NCBI RefSeq assembly: GCF_002847285.1
Contig: NZ_CP025407.1
Location: forward strand, 1,178,001 to 1,242,000
Source: Streptomyces sp. CMB-StM0423
GTDB taxonomy: Bacteria; Actinomycetota; Actinomycetes; Streptomycetales; Streptomycetaceae
DNA: 64,000 nucleotides
Reading direction: 5' to 3'
In this document: positions 27,067 through 35,795 of the stretch, in pieces
Position numbering within the stretch: position 1 is the first letter of the stretch
How the letters are laid out: the number at the start of each line of letters is the position of its first letter
Notes under the pieces: model-generated
Told to the model about the DNA's origin: nothing
The model's input: the letters and a program-made list of their open reading frames with translations, nothing else
Databases searched by the model: none
Made by a program: the position numbers and the translations under genes

Positions 27067-27678
27067 TCACTGTGAGGGGGTGCGCGGGCCGATCCGGGTG
27101 ATCGCCGCCGTGGCCGCGCGCCACAACTGCGGGAAGCCGAGCGCCTCGGAGAGCGCCGGGATCGCGCGCGGGTCGCCCAGCTCGCCCAGCCCTTCGACGC
27201 AGGCGGTGGCGATCGGCCAGTGGTGCTGCGGCTCGCGCACCAGCCGGTGCAGCGTGCTGATCAGCGCGGGCGCCGACTCCGGCGCGCGCAGCCTGACCAG
27301 CAGCCGGATGGCGTGCAGCGCGTACGCGGTGCGCAGCGGGTTCGTCGCCAGGGCCGCCGCCGCCCGCGCGGTGCGCGGGTCGCCGAGCCGGGCCAGCGCG
27401 CACGCCGCGCTCTCCGCCCGTACCGGATCGCGGTAGTTGAGCAGCAGCACCAGCGTCTCGAACGCCCGCCGGTCCCCCGCCGTGCCCAGCGCGAAGGCCG
27501 CCAGCTCCCGGGCCCACAGCGGCTCGCCCGGCAGTTCCAGCACGCGCGCCAGCTCCTCGTGGGCGGTGGTCGTGTGCTGCCGCGCGAGCGCGGTCATGTG
27601 CTCGAACCGGGCCCGCGCCGGCGGGTCCTCCAGCCTGCCGCGGATCCGTTCGGTGAGCGCCAGATACTCCTGGTCCAT
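27067..27678 (-). CDS. HEAT-repeat protein
   Basis: A 203-residue all-helical protein with four to five HEAT-like repeats between residues 45 and 195, each ending in patterns such as ALARLGDPRTARAA, GLGELGDPRAIPAL and LGTAGDRRAFETL. HEAT repeats form superhelical binding scaffolds, sometimes as phycobilisome-lyase-like or adaptor proteins. There is no enzymatic motif and the partner is unknown. It is convergent with the radical SAM gene and carries no signal peptide. Confidence 0.82.
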   Translation of the reverse strand: MDQEYLALTERIRGRLEDPPARARFEHMTALARQHTTTAHEELARVLELPGEPLWARELAAFALGTAGDRRAFETLVLLLNYRDPVRAESAACALARLGDPRTARAAAALATNPLRTAYALHAIRLLVRLRAPESAPALISTLHRLVREPQHHWPIATACVEGLGELGDPRAIPALSEALGFPQLWRAATAAITRIGPRTPSQ

Positions 27679-28100
27679 GCCTCGGCCCCCTGCCTCGCCG
27701 GCACTCAGGGTACGTACCCGCCACCGGTCGGTGACGGGCTCGTCGATCGGGGTTCACTCCATGTGTGCCCCGGCTGACGGGTACATTCCCTGATTCGCCC
27801 TCTGGCGCCCATGGTTACTCACGAGTTAAGCTCGCGGGACGAGCAGCACCCCTGCTCGGGCGGTCTGGTGACGCAGCCGCCGAGAGCTGAAGTCGGTTCG
27901 GCAACTGACAGCACGCGCGACGGGCGCCCCGGTGCCCGTGGCGAGGACGCCCGGCCCCGGGACAGGGCCGGCCGCGGATCTCGCCGCGCGCGCCCCGCCG
28001 CCCCGCGCGGTTCCCGCCGCGGCCCCTGCGCCCCGGCCAGGTACACCGTGCGCGTGCGGCCCCGGACCCTCATCTCCCGCGTCACGACTGGAGTCCCGCG
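27679..28100. other. 422-bp intergenic region between divergent genes
   Basis: No convincing gene. It contains ACTC-ac-GAGT (27817-27826) overlapping CGAG-ttaag-CTCG (27822-27834), a locally AT-rich spot within a GC-rich stretch and a plausible promoter/operator for the dehydrogenase gene at 28101. A GAGCAG/CTGCTC hairpin follows at about 27841-27856. Confidence 0.4.
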
Positions 28101-29924
28101 ATGGACCGCAGCCCTGTCCCCGAGTCCCCCGAGTTCCCCCCGGTTCCTTTCCCCACCGTGGCCGTCGTCGGCCTCGGCACGATGGGCACCGGCCTGTGCG
28201 AGGTGCTGGCCCGCGCCGGCCGCGAGGTCGTCGGCATCGACGTCAGCCCGGCCGCCGCCCGCGGCTGCGTCGCCGCGCTGGAACGCGCCACGGAGCGCGC
28301 CGTGGCCCGCGGCCGGCTCGCCGAGGGCGATCGCGCCGGCGTCCTGGCCCGGCTGCGTACCTTCCCCGACCTGCGCGCCGCCGCGGAGGCGGACCTGGTC
28401 ATCGAGGTGGTGCCCGAGTTGTACGAGATCAAGCAGCAGGTCATCGCGGAGCTGGACGGCATCGTCCGCCCCGGCACGGTGCTCGCCACCGGCACCAACG
28501 CGCTGTCCGTGACCCGCCTCGCCGCCTCCTCCGCCCGCCCCGAGCGCGTCCTCGGCCTGCACTTCTTCACCCCGGTCCAGGCGATGCGGCTGGTGGAGGT
28601 GGTCTCGTCCGTGCTCACCGAACCGGCCGCGGTGGTGCAGGTCACCGCGCTGGTGCGGGAGTTGGGCAAGGAGCCCGTCGCGGTCGGGGACCGGCCCGGG
28701 TTCATCGCCGACGGGCTGCTCTTCGGCTATCTCAACCAGGCCGCGGCGATGTACGAGTCGCGGTACGCCACCCGCGAGGACATCGACGCGGCGATGAAGC
28801 TCGGCTGCGGCCTGCCCATGGGCCCGCTGGAACTGCTCGACCTGATCGGCGTCGACACCGCGCGCACGGTACTGGAGGCCATGTACGCCGCGTCGCAGGA
28901 CCGGCTGCACGCCCCCGCGCCCGTCCTCGGCCAGTTGACCGCCGCCGGTCTTACCGGCCGCAAGGCGGGCCGCGGCTTCTACGCCTACGACGCCTCCGGC
29001 AGCGGCACCGTCGTGCCGGACGCCGCGCCCGCCGCCGCGGCGGCACCGGGCGCGCCGCCGCGGCCCGTCGAGGAGATCGGCGTGGCCGGCTCCGGCACGA
29101 TGGCGAGCGGCATCGCGGAGGTCTGCGCCCGGGCCGGGTACGCGGTCACGCTCGCCGCCCGCAGCGCCGGGAAGGCGGCAGGGGCCAAGGCCCGGGTCGC
29201 CGCGTCGCTGGACCGCTCCGTGGCCAAGGGCCGCCTCGGCGCCGCAGAACGCGACGCCGCGCTGGCCCGGATCTCCCCCGCCGGCACCCTGGACGCGCTG
29301 GCCGGCGCCGGCCTGGTGGTGGAGGCCGTCGCCGAGGACCTGGCGGTCAAGCGGCAGTTGTTCGCCGCGCTGGACGAGGTGGCGCGGCCCGGCGCCGTGC
29401 TGGCGACCACCACGTCCTCGCTGCCCGTCATCGCCTGCGCCGCCGCCACCTCGCGCCCCGAGGACGTGGTCGGCATGCACTTCTTCAACCCGGCGCAGGT
29501 CATGAAGCTCGTCGAGGTGGTGCGCACGGTCCGTACCGCGGACGACGCGCACGCCACCGTCCGCGCGGTCTGCGCCGGGCTGGGCAAGCACGCGGTGGAC
29601 TGCGGCGACCGGGCCGGCTTCATCGTCAACGCGCTGCTGTTCCCGTATCTCAACAACGCCGTGAAGATGGTCCAGGAGCACTACGCCTCGCCCGACGACA
29701 TCGACGCCGCGATGAAGCTCGGCGGCGGCTACCCCATGGGCCCCTTCGAACTGCTCGACGTCGTCGGCCTGGACGTCTCGCTGGCCATCGAGCGCGTGCT
29801 GCACCGCGAGTTCCGTGACCCCGGCCTGGCGCCCGCGCCGCTGCTGGAGCACCTGGTCGCCGCGGGCTGCCTCGGCCGCAAGACGGGCCGCGGCTTCCGC
29901 GAGTACGCCGCCGCCCGGCGCTGA
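28101..29924 (+). CDS. Double 3-hydroxyacyl-CoA dehydrogenase (fused tandem copies)
   Basis: A 607-residue protein made of two complete 3-hydroxyacyl-CoA dehydrogenase units in tandem. Both units have the NAD fold start (VAVVGLGTMGTGLCEVLARAG and IGVAGSGTMASGIAEVCARAG), a GLHFFTPVQ / GMHFFNPAQ catalytic-His segment, a DRPGFIAD / DRAGFIVN loop and LGCGLPMGPLELLDLIG / LGGGYPMGPFELLDVVG. It oxidises or reduces 3-hydroxybutyryl-CoA-type substrates. Beside the crotonyl-CoA reductase cluster it probably links acetoacetyl-CoA to crotonyl-CoA. The two halves differ in sequence, so it is an old duplication and fusion. Confidence 0.92.
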   Translation: MDRSPVPESPEFPPVPFPTVAVVGLGTMGTGLCEVLARAGREVVGIDVSPAAARGCVAALERATERAVARGRLAEGDRAGVLARLRTFPDLRAAAEADLVIEVVPELYEIKQQVIAELDGIVRPGTVLATGTNALSVTRLAASSARPERVLGLHFFTPVQAMRLVEVVSSVLTEPAAVVQVTALVRELGKEPVAVGDRPGFIADGLLFGYLNQAAAMYESRYATREDIDAAMKLGCGLPMGPLELLDLIGVDTARTVLEAMYAASQDRLHAPAPVLGQLTAAGLTGRKAGRGFYAYDASGSGTVVPDAAPAAAAAPGAPPRPVEEIGVAGSGTMASGIAEVCARAGYAVTLAARSAGKAAGAKARVAASLDRSVAKGRLGAAERDAALARISPAGTLDALAGAGLVVEAVAEDLAVKRQLFAALDEVARPGAVLATTTSSLPVIACAAATSRPEDVVGMHFFNPAQVMKLVEVVRTVRTADDAHATVRAVCAGLGKHAVDCGDRAGFIVNALLFPYLNNAVKMVQEHYASPDDIDAAMKLGGGYPMGPFELLDVVGLDVSLAIERVLHREFRDPGLAPAPLLEHLVAAGCLGRKTGRGFREYAAARR

Positions 29925-30003
29925 TCGCCCGCCGCCCGGCCGCCGCCTGCCGCTCCCCGAATTGACGGCGATCCGGGGGCCACGCATGGAGTACGTTCCT
30001 TAC

Positions 30004-30789
30004 ATGTCCCAGCCTGCGAAGCCCAGCCGTTCGAACTCCAGCACCCAGCGCCTGAAGATGCGCCGCGACATCGCGGCCGCCGCCATGGAGCTGTTCGCGA
30101 CCAAGGGCTACGAGGCGACGACAGTGGACGAGATCGCCGCCGCGGCGGGCGTGGCCCGCCGCACCTTCTTCCGGCACTTCCGCTCCAAAGAGGAGGCGAT
30201 CTTCCCCGACCACGACGACACGCTGGAGCGTGTGAAGGCCGTCCTGGACGCCGCGCCGCCGCACGAGTACCCGCTGGACACCGTCTGCCGCGGCATCCGG
30301 GAGGTCATGCGGATGTACGCGGCCCAGCCCGCGGTCTCCGTCGAGCGCTACCGGCTGACCCGCGAGGTGCCCACGCTGCGCGAGCGCGAGATCGCCTCGG
30401 TCTCCCGCTACGAGCGGCTGTTCACCCGCTATCTGCTGGGCCACTACGACGAGGGCGCCCACCAGGACGGCGACGACGGCCCGCTGCTCGCCGAGGTCGC
30501 CGCCTCGGCGGTGGTCACCGCGCACAACCACGTGCTCCGCCGCTGGCTGCGCGCGGGCGCGGAGGGGGACGTGGAGGGCCAGCTCGACCGCGCCTTCGCG
30601 GTGGTACGGGCCAGGTTCACCGGCGTCGGCCAGCCGCAGGGCCCCGCGGGCCTGGGCGGCGCGGCGGGCGCGCCGGCGGTCGTCACGGCGGGCGGCGAGG
30701 GCTCGGACGTGCTGGTCGCGGTGGCCCGTACGGACGCGCCGCTGAGCGAGGTCATGCGCACCATCGAGAAGGCGCTGAAGAAAAGCTGA
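30004..30789 (+). CDS. TetR-family transcriptional regulator
   Basis: A 261-residue TetR regulator. The HTH is at residues about 20-65: AMELFATKGYEATTVDEIA, then GVARRTFFRHFRSKEEAIF. The regulatory domain contains YRLTREVPTLREREIASVSRYERLF-type helices seen in the Streptomyces regulator next to crotonyl-CoA reductase. It lies on the same strand, 370 bp before the ccr gene, and a hairpin follows it. I infer that it controls the ethylmalonyl-CoA cluster, possibly by sensing an acyl-CoA. ATG 30004 fits family starts (MSQPAK); ATG 29986 is an alternative. Confidence 0.9.
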   Translation: MSQPAKPSRSNSSTQRLKMRRDIAAAAMELFATKGYEATTVDEIAAAAGVARRTFFRHFRSKEEAIFPDHDDTLERVKAVLDAAPPHEYPLDTVCRGIREVMRMYAAQPAVSVERYRLTREVPTLREREIASVSRYERLFTRYLLGHYDEGAHQDGDDGPLLAEVAASAVVTAHNHVLRRWLRAGAEGDVEGQLDRAFAVVRARFTGVGQPQGPAGLGGAAGAPAVVTAGGEGSDVLVAVARTDAPLSEVMRTIEKALKKS

Positions 30790-30812
30790 CCAGGGGTTTC
30801 ACCCCCATCCAG

Positions 30813-30841
30813 GGCTCCCCGGCCGCTCCGGCCGGGGAGCC
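30813..30841 (+). terminator. Terminator hairpin after TetR gene
   Basis: Perfect 13-bp stem GGCTCCCCGGCCG / CGGCCGGGGAGCC with a CTC loop, followed by TTCG. It lies 24 bp after the TetR stop codon. Confidence 0.7.
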
Positions 30842-30902
30842 TTCGCATGCTCATCCGTGCACCGCCGCGAACACTTGAGAGAGATTATTGGCACCGAGTG
30901 TC

Positions 30903-30931
30903 TTGCAGCTTGGCACGCCGTGCCATACCGT
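30903..30931 (+). promoter_or_regulatory. Candidate ccr promoter with operator in the spacer
   Basis: TTGCAG (30903-30908), a 17-bp spacer and TACCGT (30926-30931) form a sigma-70-like promoter. The spacer holds the perfect palindrome TGGCACG-C-CGTGCCA (30911-30925), a likely repressor site, possibly for the TetR protein encoded just upstream. Confidence 0.5.
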
Positions 30932-31159
30932 ACGAGGTGTCCGGGTGACCGGCGTACGCGACCACAGCGCGCGCCGGCTGTCCCCGCAAGCCCCCGGCTC
31001 GCGCACCCGGCCCGCGCCCCGTCACAGGCGCGGGGGCGCCACCGCGCCCGTACCGCGCACACCGGCACCGCCGGAGCCGAACCGCCTCGCGAACGCCGCA
31101 CAGCTCTCACCCCCGACGTCCCTCAAGCGTCCCCGACACGCTTCGCCGGAGGCAGCACC

Positions 31160-32578
31160 ATGAACGAGATACTCGCCGCGATTCAGGCACCCGACAGCAC
31201 CGCCGCCGACTTCGCCTCCCTGCCCCTGCCCGAGTCCTACCGGGCCGTGACGGTGCACAAGGACGAGGCGGAGATGTTCGCAGGGCTCACCACCCGGCAG
31301 AAGGACCCGCGCAAGTCGCTGCACCTGGACGAGGTGCCGGTGCCGGAACTCGGCCCCGGCGAGGCCCTGGTGGCGGTCATGGCCAGCTCCGTGAACTACA
31401 ACTCGGTGTGGACCTCGATCTTCGAGCCGCTGTCCACCTTCGCCTTCCTGGAGCGCTACGGCCGCCTCTCCCCGCTCGCCCGCCGCCACGACCTGCCGTA
31501 CCACGTCATCGGCTCCGACCTCGCCGGCGTCGTGCTGCGCACCGGACCCGGCGTCGTCGCCTGGCGGCCGGGCGACGAGGTGGTGGCGCACTGCCTGTCG
31601 GTGGAGCTGGAGAGCGCCGACGGCCACAACGACACCATGCTCGACCCCGAGCAGCGCATCTGGGGCTTCGAGACCAACTTCGGCGGCCTGGCGGAGATCG
31701 CGCTGGTGAAGTCCAACCAGCTCATGCCCAAGCCGGACCACCTGTCCTGGGAGGAGGCCGCCGCCCCCGGGCTGGTCAACTCCACCGCGTACCGCCAGCT
31801 CGTCTCCCGCAACGGCGCCGCCATGAAGCAGGGCGACAACGTGCTCATCTGGGGCGCGAGCGGCGGACTCGGCTCGTACGCCACGCAGTTCGCGCTCGCC
31901 GGCGGCGCCACGCCCATCTGCGTCGTCTCCAGCCCCGAGAAGGCGGACATCTGCCGCCGGATGGGCGCCGAGGCGATCATCGACCGGCGCGGCGAGGACT
32001 ACCGCTTCTGGCGCGACGAGCACGAGCAGGACCCGCGCGAGTGGAAGCGCTTCGGCGCACGCATCCGCGAGCTGACCGGGGGCGAGGACGTCGACATCGT
32101 CTTCGAGCACCCCGGCCGGGAGACCTTCGGCGCCTCCGTCTACGTCACCCGCCGCGGCGGCACCATCGTCACCTGCGCGTCGACCTCCGGCTTCGTGCAC
32201 GAGTACGACAACCGCTACCTGTGGATGTCGCTGAAGCGGATCATCGGCTCACACTTCGCCAACTACCGCGAGGCGTGGGAGGCCAACCGCCTCGTCGACA
32301 AGGGCAGGATCCACCCCACCCTGTCGAAGACCTACCCGCTGACCCGGACCGGCCAGGCGGCGTACGACGTCCACCGCAACCTGCACCAGGGCAAGGTCGG
32401 CGTGCTCTGCCTCGCCCCGGCCGAGGGCCTGGGCGTACGGGACGAGGAGAAGCGCGCCGCGCACATCGACGCCATCCACCTCTTCCGCAGCGACCCCCCG
32501 CCCGGGAGGCAGCCCGCCGCGGCGCCCGGCCGCCCGGCCGCGCCCGAGCGGGCCGTCGAGCACGCCGGGAACGTGTGA
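31160..32578 (+). CDS. ccr: Crotonyl-CoA carboxylase/reductase
   Basis: A 472-residue medium-chain reductase that reductively carboxylates crotonyl-CoA to ethylmalonyl-CoA using NADPH and CO2. Visible features: the family N-terminus with YRAVTVHKDE, VNYNSVWTSIFEP near residue 80, the NADPH motif LIWGASGGLGSYA, the acyl/CO2-pocket segment GFETNFGGLAE and the family-specific IGSHFANYREAWEAN. It opens the ethylmalonyl-CoA operon, also supplies extender units for polyketides in this genus, and its stop overlaps the mutase start (TGATG). The promoter with a spacer palindrome is 230 bp upstream. Confidence 0.97.
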   Translation: MNEILAAIQAPDSTAADFASLPLPESYRAVTVHKDEAEMFAGLTTRQKDPRKSLHLDEVPVPELGPGEALVAVMASSVNYNSVWTSIFEPLSTFAFLERYGRLSPLARRHDLPYHVIGSDLAGVVLRTGPGVVAWRPGDEVVAHCLSVELESADGHNDTMLDPEQRIWGFETNFGGLAEIALVKSNQLMPKPDHLSWEEAAAPGLVNSTAYRQLVSRNGAAMKQGDNVLIWGASGGLGSYATQFALAGGATPICVVSSPEKADICRRMGAEAIIDRRGEDYRFWRDEHEQDPREWKRFGARIRELTGGEDVDIVFEHPGRETFGASVYVTRRGGTIVTCASTSGFVHEYDNRYLWMSLKRIIGSHFANYREAWEANRLVDKGRIHPTLSKTYPLTRTGQAAYDVHRNLHQGKVGVLCLAPAEGLGVRDEEKRAAHIDAIHLFRSDPPPGRQPAAAPGRPAAPERAVEHAGNV

Positions 32579-34599
32579 TGGCGGCCAAGGACCGGCCCTG
32601 GCTGATGCGTACCTACGCGGGCCACTCCACCGCCGAGGCGTCCAACGAGCTGTACCGGCGCAACCTCGCCAAGGGCCAGACCGGCCTGTCGGTCGCCTTC
32701 GACCTGCCCACCCAGACCGGCTACGACCCCGACCACGTGCTCGCCCGCGGCGAGGTCGGCCGCGTCGGCGTGCCCGTCTCGCACCTGGGCGACATGCGCC
32801 GCCTCTTCGCGGGCATCCCGCTGGAGCGCACGAACACCTCCATGACCATCAACGCCACCGCGATGTGGCTGCTGGCGCTCTACCAGGTGGTCGCCGAGGA
32901 GCAGGGCCTGGACGAGGCGGGCGTCGCGAAGCTCGCGGGCACCACGCAGAACGACATCGTCAAGGAGTACCTCTCCCGCGGCACATACGTCTTCCCGCCC
33001 GGGCCCTCGCTGCGGCTGACCACCGACACCATCGCGTACACCGTCGGGAAGATGCCGAAGTGGAACCCCATCAACATCTGCAGCTACCACCTCCAGGAGG
33101 CGGGCGCGACGCCGGTGCAGGAGATCGCGTACGCGATGGCCACCGCGACCGCCGTCCTGGACGCGGTCCGCGACTCCGGCCAGGTGCCGCCGGCGAAGCT
33201 GGGCGACGTCGTCGGCCGGATCTCCTTCTTCGTCAACGCCGGGGTCCGGTTCGTCGAGGAGATGTGCAAGATGCGGGCGTTCACCCGCATCTGGGACACC
33301 CTCACCCGCGAGCGCTACGGCATCGAGGACCCCCGGCAGCGCCGCTTCCGCTACGGCGTGCAGGTCAACTCCCTCGGCCTGACCGAAGCGCAGCCGGAGA
33401 ACAACGTCCAGCGCATCGTGCTGGAGATGCTGGCCGTGACGCTGTCGAAGGACGCCCGCGCCCGCGCCGTGCAGTTGCCCGCCTGGAACGAGGCGCTGGG
33501 CCTGCCGCGCCCGTGGGACCAGCAGTGGAGCCTGCGCATCCAGCAGGTGCTGGCGTACGAGAGCGACCTGCTGGAGCACCCCGACCTCTTCGACGGCAGC
33601 CATGTGGTGGAGGCGCGGGTGGCCGAGCTGGTCGAGGGCGCGACCGCCGAGATGGCGCACATCGAGCGGCTCGGCGGCGCCGTCGCGGCGGTGGAGTCCG
33701 GCTATCTCAAGGCGCGGCTCGTGGCCTCGCACGCCGAGCGGCGGGCCCGGATCGAGTCGGGCGAGGAGAGGATCGTCGGCGTCAACTGCCATACGGAGAC
33801 CGAGCCCAGCCCGCTCACCGCGGACCTGGACGCCGCGATCATGACCGTCGACGCGGACGTGGAGGCGCGGGTCGTCGCCGCGATGCACGAGTGGCGGCTG
33901 TCCCGCGACGAGCCGCGCGTGCAGCGCGCGCTGACGGCGCTGAAGGCCGCCGCGGCGGGTACGGCCAACCTGATGCCCGCCTCCCTGGAGTGCGCCCGCG
34001 CCGGCGCCACCACCGGCGAGTGGGCCTGGGCGCTGCGCGACGTCTTCGGCGAGTTCCGGGCCCCGACGGGCGTCGGCGGTGCGCCGGTCGCCGTCCCGGC
34101 GGCGGAGACGGGGGGCGAGGCCGCGCTCACCGCCGTACGGGACCGGGCCGCGGCCACCGCAGCGGAGCTGGGCAGCGGCCGGCTGCGGCTGCTGGTCGGC
34201 AAGCCGGGCCTGGACGGGCACAGCAACGGCGCCGAGCAGATCGCCGTACGCGCCAGGGACGCCGGCTTCGAGGTCGTCTACCAGGGCATCCGGCTGACGC
34301 CCGAGCAGATCGCGGCCGCCGCGGTCGCCGAGGACGTGCACTGCGTCGGCCTGTCCATCCTCTCCGGCTCGCACGCGGAACTCGTGCCCGACGTCCTGGA
34401 CCGGCTGCGCCGGGCGGGCGCGGGCGACGTGCCCGTGGTCGTCGGCGGCATCATCCCGGCGGCGGACGCCGAGGCGCTGCGCGCCGCCGGGGTGGCGGCC
34501 GTGTTCACCCCGAAGGACTTCGGAATCACGCAGATCATCGGCCGTATCGTCGACGAGATCAGACTGGCGAACAAGCTGGACCAGGAAGTCCCCGCATGA
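32578..34599 (+). CDS. meaA: Ethylmalonyl-CoA mutase (coenzyme B12-dependent)
   Basis: A 673-residue adenosylcobalamin mutase converting (2R)-ethylmalonyl-CoA to methylsuccinyl-CoA. The N-terminal TIM barrel has MRTYAGHSTAEASN, the substrate segment GLSVAFDLPTQTGYD and NINICSYH-type motifs. The C-terminal domain (from about residue 540) has the B12 motif GKPGLDGHSNG (D-x-H-x-x-G), GIRLTPEQIA and VVVGGIIP. It fits MeaA-type mutases fused to their B12 domain. The start overlaps the ccr stop. Its last 18 codons are duplicated 221 bp downstream. Confidence 0.95.
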   Translation: MAAKDRPWLMRTYAGHSTAEASNELYRRNLAKGQTGLSVAFDLPTQTGYDPDHVLARGEVGRVGVPVSHLGDMRRLFAGIPLERTNTSMTINATAMWLLALYQVVAEEQGLDEAGVAKLAGTTQNDIVKEYLSRGTYVFPPGPSLRLTTDTIAYTVGKMPKWNPINICSYHLQEAGATPVQEIAYAMATATAVLDAVRDSGQVPPAKLGDVVGRISFFVNAGVRFVEEMCKMRAFTRIWDTLTRERYGIEDPRQRRFRYGVQVNSLGLTEAQPENNVQRIVLEMLAVTLSKDARARAVQLPAWNEALGLPRPWDQQWSLRIQQVLAYESDLLEHPDLFDGSHVVEARVAELVEGATAEMAHIERLGGAVAAVESGYLKARLVASHAERRARIESGEERIVGVNCHTETEPSPLTADLDAAIMTVDADVEARVVAAMHEWRLSRDEPRVQRALTALKAAAAGTANLMPASLECARAGATTGEWAWALRDVFGEFRAPTGVGGAPVAVPAAETGGEAALTAVRDRAAATAAELGSGRLRLLVGKPGLDGHSNGAEQIAVRARDAGFEVVYQGIRLTPEQIAAAAVAEDVHCVGLSILSGSHAELVPDVLDRLRRAGAGDVPVVVGGIIPAADAEALRAAGVAAVFTPKDFGITQIIGRIVDEIRLANKLDQEVPA

Positions 34600-34612
34600 G
34601 CCCCGCCGACAC
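34543..34612 (+). repeat. Direct repeat, copy 1 (period 221 bp)
   Basis: 70 bp covering the last codons of the mutase gene, its stop and the first five codons of the next frame. It is repeated at 34764-34833 with one difference, in the ribosome site (AGGAAGTC here, AGGAGGTC there). Confidence 0.9.
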
Positions 34613-34820
34613 GCCCCGACGGCATCCCCGCGGCGCCACACCGGGACCGAACCCGCGACCACGGGGAAGGACCCAGGGGCGGGCGGCCGGCCGGAGGTGC
34701 CAGGACCCGGAGGACACCTGCGCACCGGCGGCACGACCGTACGCGCCCCGCGCAGCGGGCCTTCGTATCGTCGACGAGATCAGACTGGCGAACAAGCTGG
34801 ACCAGGAGGTCCCCGCATGA
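34596..34820 (+). pseudogene. Diverged in-frame copy of the lyase N-terminus fused to a copied mutase tail
   Basis: A 74-codon open frame starting in the ATGA of the mutase stop and ending in the ATGA of the lyase start. Codons 1-6 equal the lyase start (MSPADT). From codon 14 it matches lyase codons from 20 on in the same frame (ATPGPNPR versus AVPGSSPR; DPEDTCAP versus DLEDACAP). By my hand count about two thirds of 112 ungapped bases agree. Its last 18 codons repeat the end of the mutase (RIVDEIRLANKLDQEVPA). It is most likely a remnant of an unequal recombination between two related loci. It has no stops, so it may still be translated as a coupling relay. Confidence 0.7.
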
Positions 34821-34833
34821 GCCCCGCCGACAC
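34764..34833 (+). repeat. Direct repeat, copy 2 (period 221 bp)
   Basis: Second copy of the 70-bp mutase-tail and lyase-start segment. It places AGGAGG 7 bp before the true lyase ATG at 34817. Confidence 0.9.
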
Positions 34834-35794
34834 CCCGTCCGCCGACCGGCTGCGGCCGCGGCGTTCCTGCCTCGCCGTGCCGGGGTCCAGCCCCCGGTTC
34901 CTGGAGAAGGCGCAGGGGCTGCCCGCCGACCAGGTGTTCCTGGACCTGGAGGACGCCTGCGCGCCGCTGGCGAAGCCGGACGCGCGGCACACCATCGTGA
35001 AGTTCCTCAACGAGGGCGACTGGAGCGGCAAGACACGGGTGGTGCGGGTCAACGACTGGACCACGCACTGGACGTACCGCGACGTCATCACCGTCGTCGA
35101 GGGCGCCGGGCCGAACCTGGACTGCCTCATGCTGCCGAAGGTCCAGGACGCGGAGCAGATCACCGCGCTGGACCTGCTGCTCACCCAGATCGAGAAGACG
35201 ATGGGCTTCGAGGTCGGCCGCATCGGCATCGAGGCGCAGATCGAGAACGCGAAGGGGCTCGTGAACGTCGACGCCATCGCCGCCGCCTCGCCCCGGCTGG
35301 AGACCATCGTCTTCGGGCCCGCCGACTTCATGGCGTCGATCAACATGAAGTCCCTGGTCGTCGGGCAGCAGCCGCCCGGCTACCCGGCCGACGCCTACCA
35401 CTACATCCTCATGCGCATCCTCATGGCCGCCCGCAGCCACGACCTCCAGGCCATCGACGGCCCGTACCTCCAGATCCGCGACGTCGACGGCTTCCGCGAG
35501 GTCGCGGGCCGCGCCGCCGCGCTCGGCTTCGACGGCAAGTGGGTGCTGCACCCGGGGCAGGTCGAGGCCGCCAACGAGGTCTTCTCGCCGTCCCAGGAGG
35601 ACTACGACCACGCCGAGCTGATCCTCGACGCGTACGACTACTACACCTCGGACGAGGGCGGCAGGAAGGGCTCCGCGATGCTCGGCGACGAGATGATCGA
35701 CGAGGCGAGCCGCAAGATGGCCCTCGTCATCTCGGGCAAGGGCCGCGCCGCCGGTATGACCCGCACCACCGCCTTCACCCCGCCGGAGGGCTGA
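34817..35794 (+). CDS. HpcH/HpaI (CitE-like) lyase, probable beta-methylmalyl-CoA lyase
   Basis: A 325-residue TIM-barrel lyase. SCLAVPGSSPRFLEKAQGL is the CoA and substrate start of CitE-like proteins. FLDLEDACAP carries the metal-binding acids, RIGIEAQIENAKGLVN the second Glu, and FGPADFMASI the metal Asp; KWVLHPGQVEAAN completes the fold. In the ethylmalonyl-CoA pathway this position corresponds to Mcl1, which splits beta-methylmalyl-CoA into glyoxylate and propionyl-CoA. ATG 34817 is supported by AGGAGG upstream. It lies after the mutase, with a duplicated junction in between. Confidence 0.93.
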   Translation: MSPADTPSADRLRPRRSCLAVPGSSPRFLEKAQGLPADQVFLDLEDACAPLAKPDARHTIVKFLNEGDWSGKTRVVRVNDWTTHWTYRDVITVVEGAGPNLDCLMLPKVQDAEQITALDLLLTQIEKTMGFEVGRIGIEAQIENAKGLVNVDAIAAASPRLETIVFGPADFMASINMKSLVVGQQPPGYPADAYHYILMRILMAARSHDLQAIDGPYLQIRDVDGFREVAGRAAALGFDGKWVLHPGQVEAANEVFSPSQEDYDHAELILDAYDYYTSDEGGRKGSAMLGDEMIDEASRKMALVISGKGRAAGMTRTTAFTPPEG

Positions 35795-35795
35795 C

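Larger units (their letters stand above)
30790..31159. other. 370-bp region between TetR gene and ccr
   Basis: No convincing gene. It contains the TetR-gene terminator (30813-30841), an AT-rich patch around 30870-30895, the ccr promoter and operator (30903-30931) and a leader of about 220 bp before the ccr ATG. Confidence 0.5.

Noticed and set aside
31408..32577. Upstream extension of the mutase frame to 1063 codons
   Set aside because: It reads Arg/Pro-rich and overlaps ccr in another frame; the ATG at 32578 overlaps the ccr stop and begins the typical N-terminus.
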